This document shows, one piece after another, positions 1-5,748 of a DNA stretch of 7,451 bases. A model generated the notes under the pieces. The model was given only the letters and a program-made list of their open reading frames with translations. It had not been told where the DNA came from and searched no databases. The stretch comes from an uncultured Prevotellaceae bacterium (GTDB taxonomy: Bacteria; Bacteroidota; Bacteroidia; Bacteroidales; Bacteroidaceae): the NCBI GenBank assembly GCA_947306605.1, contig CAMZHB010000079.1, positions 1 through 7,451 on the forward strand, read 5' to 3'. Each line of letters opens with the position of its first letter. The stretch's first letter is position 1. The translations under genes were made by a program, and so were the position numbers.

Positions 1-55
1 AAACAAGTTGGAATAATCCGGGCTTTCCGGAAATAGCCAGTATAATTTCTTTCAT
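1..55 (-). CDS. DUF5606 family protein, N-terminal fragment
   Basis: An ATG on the minus strand at 55-53 opens a frame with no stop to the window edge, reading MKEIILAISGKPGLFQLV. The ISGKPGL(F/Y)xLV opening is, from memory, typical of the DUF5606 proteins of Bacteroidetes, which are short, of unknown function and often found next to coaE. Only 18 codons are visible, so the rest of the protein cannot be judged. It has the same orientation as coaE, lies 85 bp downstream of its stop, and has a consensus-like -7 element at 89-96, so it may be transcribed independently. The family call rests on a short match plus gene order. Confidence 0.72.
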   Translation of the reverse strand, partial: MKEIILAISGKPGLFQLV

Positions 56-88
56 TATTCTGTTATCTGTATTTGCTTTTACAGGGCG

Positions 89-96
89 CAAAGTTA
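89..96 (-). promoter_or_regulatory. Bacteroidetes -7 promoter element for the DUF5606 gene
   Basis: The minus strand reads TAACTTTG, an exact match to TAnnTTTG, the -7 element used by the primary sigma factor of Bacteroidetes. Transcription would begin around 80-86, giving a leader of about 25-30 nt before the ATG at 55. No good TTTG (-33) box is seen 19-21 bp upstream, which lowers confidence. Confidence 0.5.
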
Positions 97-140
97 AGTC
101 TAAACGACGAAATACAGGCCCTGCAAAGCGAAAAAAAATG

Positions 141-755
141 CTATTCCATCATAGAAAAAACGCTGGCCAGGAGCAACCGCAGCTGCAGGTCAACGTCTGC
201 AACACCATCGTTGACTATTACGGCTGCAGCCCGGGCGGCCTTTTCGGCCTCATCCATTTGGAGATGTATCCAGCGTTCCACTTCTTCGCGCGGCTTAGCG
301 TCACGTGCCATGACACGGGCCACACGTACGTCTTCCGGCGCGGTGACGGCCACAGTGAAATCCACATCTGCATCGAAGCCAGACTCAAACAGCAGGGCAC
401 ATTCCACAGCTATCACACCGCACGTCTGACGTGCCATCCACTTGCGCATACGACGGCGAACACAAGGATGAACCAGGGCGTCGACTTGGGTGGCACAGGC
501 GGCAGACGAACGGATGTAGGCCGAAAGCACATGCTTCTGCAAATGCCCGTCGTCGGACACAACGGGACAGCCCGTGAGACGGGACAACTGTATTTGCAGA
601 CGGGAATTCTCTTCCATCTCGAGGCGGGCCTCAAGGTCAGTGTCGAAGACAGGGACTCCCATAGCCTCCAACCGACGGCACACGTAGCTCTTTCCAGAAC
701 CTATGCCACCGGTGATGCCCAGGCTAAAGGTCTTCTGTTTCGCTTTCGGGGACAT
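141..755 (-). CDS. coaE: dephospho-CoA kinase
   Basis: CoaE phosphorylates the 3'-hydroxyl of the ribose of dephospho-CoA with ATP, the last step of coenzyme A synthesis, in the cytosol. With the ATG at 755 the protein has 204 residues, normal for the family. The Walker A loop GGIGSGKS is at residues 16-23 inside the family opening LGITGGIGSGKS. A PVFDTD motif (about 35-40) corresponds to the conserved substrate-side V(I)DxD, followed by LVHP (about 94-97), the ALLFESG stretch (about 120-126) and a lid region with repeated arginines (VRVARVMARD, about 143-152). VNDG near 181-184 matches the usual NxG end of the fold. A TTG at 761 would add two residues (MK), but the ATG is the more likely start. 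The gene overlaps the 3' end of the YbbR-like gene by 32 bp, which suggests translational coupling. The stop (TAG at 143-141) is followed by a run of eight T, but no convincing hairpin precedes it. Confidence 0.95.
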   Translation of the reverse strand: MSPKAKQKTFSLGITGGIGSGKSYVCRRLEAMGVPVFDTDLEARLEMEENSRLQIQLSRLTGCPVVSDDGHLQKHVLSAYIRSSAACATQVDALVHPCVRRRMRKWMARQTCGVIAVECALLFESGFDADVDFTVAVTAPEDVRVARVMARDAKPREEVERWIHLQMDEAEKAARAAAVIVNDGVADVDLQLRLLLASVFSMME

Positions 756-1737
756 CTTCAATCAGGAATTCCACCACGGAAGGCACAATGCGCACGTGGC
801 TTACGCCTTGCGGGATGGATCTTAAAGAGAGTGTGGCCCGGCCATCGGCTTTGTCCTTCACTTCGTCATAGGAAAGCAGAAGGACAAAATCATCGGCCGT
901 AATGCGGCTGTAGGATTTGGTACCTACTTGGAAAGTCACTTTCACCTTCGAGGGGAATGTGCGCAAGCGTTTGGTGGCCGGAAAGTTGGTTCCACGCACG
1001 GTGACGAAAACATCGTTCTCTGTCATTTCGTCCACGACAATGTTGAGTTTCACCATCTCGGGCGCATACTTGACGCCACGCACCGGCAAGAGTTCCACAT
1101 CGCGCGTTTCGGAAGCCATAAGGCCAGTGGCATAGACAGGAACCGTGTATGCGGCCTTCAGGGTGTCAAGAATCTCCTGCGAGGCCCACACCGTCACTGA
1201 GTCGGGAACGACACGCACAGACGAGACGGCAAAGGAGGCTTCAGCCTTCACTGTGGCTTGAAGACGAACAGGCATACGGACATGCATACCAAAATTAAAG
1301 AGGTATTCCAAACGTTCCGGCTTTGCTGAAACCAGACGTGTGGACGCGTTCAACTTCTGCAACAACTGTTTTGTCAGATCTGTTACCGGAAATGACACAA
1401 AACCCGAATGACGGTCATAGTTTGCGAAGTCCACGGATACCTTGGGCACACCGGTATAGTGATAGTTCATCAATTGACTGCCGTGATCTTTGAGCACCAC
1501 GTGAATCGTATTAGGCAAAGGTGTCGTGATGACCACATTTTCGGGCACGTTGACCAATTCTATAGGCACGTCAAACTCGCGCTCATATTCGTCGTCAAGC
1601 GCCAGAAAGGCCCAGAAGGCAGCAGAAAGGAGCAGAAAGAACACAAAGGCGAAGACGCCGCGGTTCATAATCCGCGAGAAGAAGCGGCGCACACGTACCA
1701 TCGTGCGCAGAAAGAATGACACCACGGGGCCTCTCAT
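724..1737 (-). CDS. YbbR/CdaR-like membrane-anchored protein
   Basis: A 337-residue protein with a basic N-terminus, one clear transmembrane segment (about residues 28-47) and a long extracytoplasmic part rich in beta-strand-like stretches. The segment after the membrane anchor (EREFDVPIELVNVPENVVITTPLPNTIHV, about 52-80, in part) resembles the YbbR repeat, where strands with VPxxxxNxP recur; further possible repeats lie around 165-330. In Firmicutes the YbbR protein CdaR regulates the diadenylate cyclase CdaA. No cyclase gene is present here, so that role is only an analogy. Methionines 13 (1701) and 24 (1668) are alternative starts that keep the membrane segment. The gene lies 69 bp after yajC, across a terminator hairpin, and its 3' end overlaps coaE. 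Confidence 0.8.
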   Translation of the reverse strand: MRGPVVSFFLRTMVRVRRFFSRIMNRGVFAFVFFLLLSAAFWAFLALDDEYEREFDVPIELVNVPENVVITTPLPNTIHVVLKDHGSQLMNYHYTGVPKVSVDFANYDRHSGFVSFPVTDLTKQLLQKLNASTRLVSAKPERLEYLFNFGMHVRMPVRLQATVKAEASFAVSSVRVVPDSVTVWASQEILDTLKAAYTVPVYATGLMASETRDVELLPVRGVKYAPEMVKLNIVVDEMTENDVFVTVRGTNFPATKRLRTFPSKVKVTFQVGTKSYSRITADDFVLLLSYDEVKDKADGRATLSLRSIPQGVSHVRIVPSVVEFLIEDVPESETEDL

Positions 1738-1746
1738 GATTGGATT

Positions 1747-1791
1747 GAAAAGAAAAACAACAACTGGCCTTGACCGAAGCCAAAGCCAGTT
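1747..1791 (-). terminator. intrinsic terminator or attenuator between yajC and the YbbR-like gene
   Basis: On the minus strand AACTGGCTTTGGC (1791-1779) pairs with GTCAAGGCCAGTT (1774-1762) around a TTCG tetraloop (1778-1775). All 13 positions pair, two of them as G-U. The stem is followed by GTTGTTTTTCTTTTC (1761-1747), a T-rich tract. It sits 15 bp after the yajC stop and about 10 bp before the first possible YbbR start. No TAnnTTTG box is seen between the hairpin and the YbbR gene, so it probably acts as a partial terminator that lowers YbbR and CoaE expression relative to NusB and YajC. The same stem on the plus strand lacks a T tract, so it is not bidirectional. Confidence 0.82.
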
Positions 1792-1806
1792 TAAAATAGT
1801 TTCATT

Positions 1807-2154
1807 TTACTTTACTTCAGCCTGCTGGGATGCCACGCTTGAGGAGTCGGCATAGATGCAGGCTTTGTCGATGCGAATCTTCACATCTTTGGCAATTTCG
1901 AGCACAATGACATTGGTGGCCTCGTCAATCTGGCGAATGGTGCCATGGATGCCGCCGGCTGTGATGACATCTTGACCCACGTGCAAGGCTTTGCGAAAAT
2001 TCTCAATCTCTTTCTGTTTTTTGCGCTGCGGACGAATCATGAAGAAATACATGATGGCGAAAAGCGCAATAATCATTACCCAGAACATGCCGCCACCACC
2101 GGGTTGCTGAGTAGTAGTTCCTGTCTGTAGCAGGATAGAAGTCAATGTAATCAT
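1807..2154 (-). CDS. yajC: Sec translocase accessory subunit YajC
   Basis: A 115-residue protein with the standard YajC layout: a short periplasmic N-terminus rich in T, Q and G, one transmembrane helix (about residues 23-40, MFWVMIIALFAIMYFFMI), the diagnostic IRPQRKKQKE just inside the membrane (40-49) and a small cytoplasmic domain with VGQDVITAGGIHGTI (59-73). YajC associates with SecDF and the SecYEG translocon; its exact contribution is unsettled. Length and motifs are complete. It lies 30 bp after nusB in the same direction with no visible promoter between, so it is probably cotranscribed with nusB. In many bacteria yajC is next to secDF; here it is not, which is usual for Bacteroidetes. 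Confidence 0.95.
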   Translation of the reverse strand: MITLTSILLQTGTTTQQPGGGGMFWVMIIALFAIMYFFMIRPQRKKQKEIENFRKALHVGQDVITAGGIHGTIRQIDEATNVIVLEIAKDVKIRIDKACIYADSSSVASQQAEVK

Positions 2155-2184
2155 AACTTATAAATTAGGTTTAGGTGAATAATT

Positions 2185-3111
2185 TTACTTGCTGATGCGG
2201 CCTTCTGTACGCAGACGCTTCACGATGTGGTCAAGCAAGCCGTTGACAAATCCGGCACTGCGCGGTGAACTGTACACTTTAGCCAACTCAATGTATTCGT
2301 TCAGTGTGATGCTGACTGGTATGGCCGGAAACGTGAATATTTCTGCCAAGGCACAAATCATGATGACCACGTCCATCACAGCTATGCGTTCAAAGTCCCA
2401 ATTGCGCGATGCATTACGAATCAGGTTCTCATATTCGTCGTGATGAATCAATGCTGCTTCAAACAGACGACCGGCAAATTCGCGATCTTCATCCGCACTG
2501 TAAGCCGGAAGTAACGGCTGATTCTTGTCGTCGTTCTCAGTAATACGCTTGATTGTCTTCAGGACGAACGTGTCCACCACGTCCTTGTCGTCGTTCCAAT
2601 AGAGGCTCCATTCCTCGAGGGCGCTTTCCACGTCTTCGTTGTTGCAGATGAACTGCTTGTACGCTTTGCGCCAAAACTCACGGTCCGTTTCAAACGAATC
2701 CTCCTGCAACGCCATATAATCTTCGTAGAGTTTGCTCTCGGAAATCTGTTTATAAAGCTTCTTCACCAGCCCCTCTTGCTCTAGCCATTTGTGGGTTTCA
2801 GGTTTCTCGAAGAAATCGTACAACTGTTTGTTTTCGGCCAGCAGGGCGGCAAAGCGGTTGTTCACAAAGCGGGCTTTGCTTGTATCTTCACTGTCTATCG
2901 CCTTCAGACGCTCGTTCAGTGAATCATAGCGGCGACGGCCATAGTCAGTGATTTCGGTAATAAGAAGTAACAGATAGTGGTAGAGGTCATAGGCTTTGGA
3001 AAGACTGAAGACAAGTTCTTTCATCGCGTCGTCCACTGACTTTCCCTCATTTTTGTAATCGGCATACACCAATTGCACCACCTTCAATCTTATCAGTTCT
3101 CTATTTATCAT
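2185..3111 (-). CDS. nusB: transcription antitermination factor NusB, long Bacteroidetes form
   Basis: NusB binds boxA RNA with NusE (ribosomal protein S10) and supports antitermination on rRNA operons. The last part (about residues 225-303) carries the recognisable NusB half: NWDFERIAVMDVVIMICALAEI (237-258, in part), then PVSITLNEYIELAKVYSSPRSAGFVNGLLDHI, matching the family pattern of W-x-x-x-R-x-x-x-x-D, the I-x-x-x-EY/A-K-x-Y/F segment and FVNGxLD. The first 45 residues (INRELIRLKVVQLVYA) match the N-terminal helix with R-x-x-x-x-Q. Between them lies about 180 residues of charged helical sequence absent from the roughly 140-residue enterobacterial protein. From memory this longer form is normal in Bacteroidetes. 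The gene looks more AT-rich than the cstA region (by eye). The start is supported by a -7 element 32 bp upstream. Confidence 0.93.
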   Translation of the reverse strand: MINRELIRLKVVQLVYADYKNEGKSVDDAMKELVFSLSKAYDLYHYLLLLITEITDYGRRRYDSLNERLKAIDSEDTSKARFVNNRFAALLAENKQLYDFFEKPETHKWLEQEGLVKKLYKQISESKLYEDYMALQEDSFETDREFWRKAYKQFICNNEDVESALEEWSLYWNDDKDVVDTFVLKTIKRITENDDKNQPLLPAYSADEDREFAGRLFEAALIHHDEYENLIRNASRNWDFERIAVMDVVIMICALAEIFTFPAIPVSITLNEYIELAKVYSSPRSAGFVNGLLDHIVKRLRTEGRISK

Positions 3112-3142
3112 TTTTCTGATGTCTCACTTAGATTCAATACTG

Positions 3143-3150
3143 CAAAAGTA
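3143..3150 (-). promoter_or_regulatory. Bacteroidetes -7 promoter element for nusB
   Basis: The minus strand reads TACTTTTG, an exact TAnnTTTG match, 32 bp before the nusB ATG. The predicted start of transcription is around 3135-3140, with a leader of roughly 25-30 nt. The -33 region is AT-rich without a clear TTTG. It lies in the 102-bp gap after the HAD phosphatase gene. I see no strong terminator in that gap, so read-through from the phosphatase is possible. Confidence 0.55.
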
Positions 3151-3213
3151 CGTATTTAATTCTGAATTCCCACTTCCCTGCCCCACTTTTTCCAATAAAT
3201 TCGTGACTTTCCT

Positions 3214-3858
3214 TCAAAACAATGTGAGCAAGTCGGCAAAACGGTCGATGGAATGGTCGGCTGATGTCAGTTCATCGGGTGTGCCGTTGCCATAGGTAAC
3301 GCAGCAGGTGGAGCAACCCGCCGCCAGTCCCATTTGGATGTCGTAAGCCGAGTCACCCACGACCATGGCTTGTGTCGGTGCAGTGCAGGTGTCCTGCAGT
3401 ATTTTGATTACCATGTCGGGGGCCGGTTTGGGGCGGGCAACGTCGAGTGTGCTGACGATGCTGCTGAACAGGGACATCACCTCCATGTCGCCGAGCAGTT
3501 GGAGCAAAGAAGGTGTCGTGCGGCTACTGGCAACAGCCAGTTTCAGTCCGCGACGGTGGAGTTGGCGCAGGGTGTCGATGACGCCTGGGAACGGCGGCAC
3601 AGCTCCGGGCACATTGTTTTTCGGAAACAATTCGTTGCGGTATAGTTCGGCACAGCGTTCGGCCAACGTGTGGTCGTGAAGAATTTTGAAAAAGCACCCG
3701 ACCAACGGTAATCCGATCGTGGCAGCGCAGGCGGCCTCGTCGGCAACGGGAAGGCCGAGGGCCGCCAGTGTTTCCTGCATGGTGGTAACGATGAGGCGGC
3801 GCGAGTCGCCCAACGTACCGTCAAAATCAAGAATGAGTGTCTGGACGGAGGCGTTCAT
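3214..3858 (-). CDS. HAD-family phosphatase, phosphoglycolate phosphatase-like
   Basis: A 214-residue soluble hydrolase with all four HAD motifs: motif I DFDGTLGDS (11-19; nucleophile D11, acid/base D13), motif II VASSR (109-113; S111), motif III lysine in ARPKPAPD (K144), and motif IV GDSAYD (168-173; D169 and D173 for Mg2+). The stretch between motifs I and II (about 20-85) is the helical C1-type cap seen in phosphoglycolate phosphatase and beta-phosphoglucomutase relatives. This points to a small phosphorylated metabolite, but the substrate cannot be read from the sequence. The ATG at 3858 lies inside the 3' end of cstA (32-bp overlap), so the two are almost certainly one transcript and probably translationally coupled. 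A run with three cysteines (GCSTCC, 181-186) after motif IV is slightly unusual. Confidence 0.9.
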   Translation of the reverse strand: MNASVQTLILDFDGTLGDSRRLIVTTMQETLAALGLPVADEAACAATIGLPLVGCFFKILHDHTLAERCAELYRNELFPKNNVPGAVPPFPGVIDTLRQLHRRGLKLAVASSRTTPSLLQLLGDMEVMSLFSSIVSTLDVARPKPAPDMVIKILQDTCTAPTQAMVVGDSAYDIQMGLAAGCSTCCVTYGNGTPDELTSADHSIDRFADLLTLF

Positions 3859-5296
3859 CAGCTTTACGTTTCCATGTGATGAACCATATCAGGGCAAAGA
3901 CAAACGTCAGACCGCCCAGCACGTAGCTCAGCGTAGTGTCCAAATGGAGCGCCTGCTTGGAAATGAAGAGGAACGTGGAGCAGGTCACCGTCATGAAGAG
4001 GGCGGGCACGAGCGTCACGCAGTAAGGTTTCTTGTGGAGAACCAAATAGACCGTCAGGGTCCACAGCGTGAAGACGGCCAGCGTCTGGTTGGCCCAGCCG
4101 AAGTATTTCCAAATGACGTTAAAACCGTCGGGGTTGCCAATCTGCCACATCAGCAGGGCAATGGCGGCAGCGAAAAGCGGGATGCAGATGTAGAGGCGTT
4201 TCGCGATGCTCCGTTGTTCCAAATGGATGAAGTCGGCAATGATGAGTCGTGCCGAACGGAACGCCGTGTCACCGCTGGTAATGGGCGCTGCCACCACACC
4301 GAGCAGGGCCAGGATGCCGCCCACGATGCCCAGCCAGTCGTTGCACACCAAGGAAACCACGGCAGGTGCCGACGTGGCATAGCCGTTTTCAGCGGCCAAC
4401 AGGGTGTGGCCAGGTTCCGGCGTATTGTAGAAGAAAAACATGGCCACCGTAGCCCAGATGAGCGCCACGATGCCTTCCGTTATCATGGCACCGTAGAAGA
4501 TGGGGCGTCCCATACGTTCGCTCTTCATGCAGCGCGCCATGAGAGGGCTCTGCGTGGCATGGAAACCGCTGATGGCTCCGCAGGCGATGGTAATGAAGAG
4601 ACATGGCAGCAGAGGTTCCGACTCATGGCCGGTTGCAATGGCCATATTATCCACACCTTCCCATATCTCAGGCAATGCCGGCCACTTCAGCAGCAGGCAT
4701 ACCATCAGGCCGGCGGCCATGAAGAGCAACGAGAAGGCGAAGAGAGGATATACCTTGCCGATGATTTTGTCTATCGGCAACATGGTGGCAATGATATAGT
4801 AAACAAATATGACAATAATCCAGAATGTGCCGCTACCCCACATGCCTTTCAGTATTTCGGCGGGGCTGTAGACAAAAACGGCGCCGACCATTGACAGCAG
4901 CAGGACGCTGAACACCAGCATGACGCGCTTAGTGCGGCCGCCCAGATAGTTACCCACCAGATCGGGCAAGCCGGCTCCGCCGTGGCGCAGGGAGAGCATG
5001 CCGCTGAGATAGTCGTGGACAGCACCGGCGAAGATGCAGCCGAACACGATCCACAGGTAGGCCGACGGACCGAACTTGGCACCCATGATGGCACCGAAGA
5101 TGGGACCCGTTCCCGCGATGTTGAGGAACTGGATCATGAAAATCTTCCAATTGGGAAGTACAATGTAGTCGATACCGTCGGCTTTGCTTACGGCCGGCGT
5201 GACGCGGTCGTCGGGACCGAACATACGTTCGACAAAGCGGCCGTAAAGCAGGTAGCCCAATACGAGCAATGCCAGAGAAATCAGAAATGTTATCAT
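3827..5296 (-). CDS. cstA: CstA-family transporter (carbon starvation protein A), short form
   Basis: A 489-residue polytopic inner-membrane protein with about a dozen hydrophobic segments. CstA signatures include LNIAGTGPIFGAIMGAKFGP (58-77), GAVHDYLSGMLSLRHGGAGLPDLVG (91-115, in part), SGFHATQSPLMARCM (243-257), APITSGDTAFRSARLIIADF (337-356) and WKYFGWANQTLA (396-407). The E. coli relatives CstA and BtsT (both about 700 residues) import pyruvate with protons, and CstA was earlier linked to peptide use. The shorter form here, lacking the long C-terminal part, is common in Bacteroidetes and anaerobes. Substrate by family analogy: pyruvate or small peptides. A -7 promoter element 30 bp upstream supports the start. 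The last codons overlap the phosphatase gene. A long open frame on the opposite strand (3686-4894) is only a shadow of its codon bias. Confidence 0.92.
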   Translation of the reverse strand: MITFLISLALLVLGYLLYGRFVERMFGPDDRVTPAVSKADGIDYIVLPNWKIFMIQFLNIAGTGPIFGAIMGAKFGPSAYLWIVFGCIFAGAVHDYLSGMLSLRHGGAGLPDLVGNYLGGRTKRVMLVFSVLLLSMVGAVFVYSPAEILKGMWGSGTFWIIVIFVYYIIATMLPIDKIIGKVYPLFAFSLLFMAAGLMVCLLLKWPALPEIWEGVDNMAIATGHESEPLLPCLFITIACGAISGFHATQSPLMARCMKSERMGRPIFYGAMITEGIVALIWATVAMFFFYNTPEPGHTLLAAENGYATSAPAVVSLVCNDWLGIVGGILALLGVVAAPITSGDTAFRSARLIIADFIHLEQRSIAKRLYICIPLFAAAIALLMWQIGNPDGFNVIWKYFGWANQTLAVFTLWTLTVYLVLHKKPYCVTLVPALFMTVTCSTFLFISKQALHLDTTLSYVLGGLTFVFALIWFITWKRKADERLRPDTHS

Positions 5297-5325
5297 TTTA
5301 GTACGGATCTTTTATTTTCAAGATG

Positions 5326-5333
5326 CAAAATTA
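5326..5333 (-). promoter_or_regulatory. Bacteroidetes -7 promoter element for cstA
   Basis: The minus strand reads TAATTTTG, an exact TAnnTTTG match, 30 bp upstream of the cstA ATG. About 20 bp further upstream the strand reads TTTTCG, a partial match to the TTTG -33 element. The leader would be about 20-25 nt and is AT-rich with no Shine-Dalgarno, as is common in this phylum. Confidence 0.6.
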
Positions 5334-5358
5334 CAAATAAATGAGTGGAAAGACGAAA

Positions 5359-5388
5359 AGAAACACAAGTTTTCAATTTCGTGTTTCT
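5359..5388. promoter_or_regulatory. inverted repeat upstream of cstA, candidate operator
   Basis: AGAAACAC (5359-5366) and GTGTTTCT (5381-5388) form a perfect 8-bp inverted repeat with 22 bp between the starts of the arms, about two helical turns. It overlaps a second inverted pair, TTTCGT (5377-5382) and ACGAAA (5391-5396). It lies about 26 bp upstream of the cstA -7 element, so the near arm would overlap or adjoin the -33 region, a position where a dimeric regulator could act. No regulator can be named. AT-rich spacers produce such pairs by chance, so this is tentative. Confidence 0.35.
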
Positions 5389-5462
5389 GAACGAAAGTAA
5401 TTTCCACGGACGAGCCGTTGTCAAAAATTTTTACACCGTATAAATTATATCCGTAACTTAAT

Positions 5463-5598
5463 AATTATCACCCACTCTGACGAACAGGGCATTCGAGGCG
5501 CCGTTTCGGATTTTTGAGACGCCGTTTCTGCGGCCTGAAACGCCGCCTTTAAGCCCAGAATCTGACCTCTGACAAGAAATGTCAAGAATTATCACCCA
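5463..5598. repeat. intergenic repeat element with 12-bp direct repeats at its ends
   Basis: AATTATCACCCA occurs exactly at 5463-5474 and 5587-5598, 124 bp apart. Between them lie 21-bp tandem units (5524-5544, 5503-5523 and a degenerate 5482-5502), each beginning GGCGTYTC on the minus strand, the first two ending GAAAC, so each also has GTTTC/GAAAC dyad symmetry. A further palindrome, TGACA-N5-TGTCA, is at 5570-5584. An 81-codon minus-strand frame (5703-5458) crosses the element and translates the 21-bp units as GVSGRRN, GVSKIRN and GASNALF. It has no promoter-like box upstream and its periodicity is explained by the DNA repeat, so I do not call it a gene. This looks like a dispersed noncoding repeat, but its copy number cannot be seen from one window. 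Confidence 0.5.
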
Positions 5599-5646
5599 TT
5601 TTTCGACCTTTTCGGACATAAATGTTTTTTCTTGTAGCCTGATTTC

Positions 5647-5676
5647 ATTATCACCAAAATGTAACACAATTGTAAC
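5647..5676 (+). promoter_or_regulatory. Pho-box-like direct repeats upstream of the phosphate transporter
   Basis: TGTAAC occurs at 5660-5665 and 5671-5676, exactly 11 bp apart, and a weaker TATCAC sits another 11 bp upstream (5649-5654). PhoB/PhoP-type response regulators bind head-to-tail repeats with an 11-bp period (TGTCA-like in E. coli, TTACA-like on the other strand in Bacillus). The second box ends 33 bp before the -7 element, so an activator bound here would sit just upstream of -33. The location before a phosphate transporter fits, but the consensus for this organism is not known to me. The upstream unit also belongs to the third ATTATCACC copy (5647-5655). Confidence 0.4.
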
Positions 5677-5709
5677 CTGGTAAAAATGGCATATACCGAC
5701 CATGGCCCG

Positions 5710-5717
5710 TAATTTTG
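5710..5717 (+). promoter_or_regulatory. Bacteroidetes -7 promoter element for the Na+/Pi cotransporter
   Basis: TAATTTTG is an exact TAnnTTTG match ending 1 bp before an in-frame ATG at 5719. Transcription would start near 5721-5725, after that ATG, so the box argues for translation from 5749 or 5752 instead. The -33 position has no good TTTG, consistent with a promoter that needs an activator. Confidence 0.55.
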
Positions 5718-5748
5718 CATGCAGGATCTTTTTATCAATATTGTTATT

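Noticed and set aside
121..160. T-run after the coaE stop considered as a terminator
   Set aside because: Eight T follow the stop on the minus strand, but only a 4-bp CTAT/ATAG stem can be drawn before it, too weak to support a call.
138..902. 254-codon plus-strand open frame opposite coaE and the YbbR-like gene
   Set aside because: It is antisense to coaE, which has a Walker A motif and full family pattern; the translation shows no recognisable domain.
3151..3213. terminator for the HAD phosphatase gene before nusB
   Set aside because: The stretch has a GAATTC palindrome and AT-rich sequence but no stable stem followed by a T tract.
3686..4894. 402-codon open frame on the plus strand, antisense to cstA and the phosphatase
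   Set aside because: It lies opposite two genes with clear family motifs, its translation is low in hydrophobic residues and rich in H, R, G and Q without any domain, and GC-rich codon bias readily leaves such antisense frames open.
5482..5544. 21-bp repeats considered as a CRISPR array
   Set aside because: The units abut with no unique spacers, there are fewer than three good copies, and no cas genes are present.
5458..5703. 81-codon minus-strand frame in the divergent intergenic region, considered as a small protein gene
   Set aside because: Its repeats follow from a 21-bp DNA tandem repeat, no TAnnTTTG box lies upstream on that strand, and it covers the proposed control region of the phosphate transporter.
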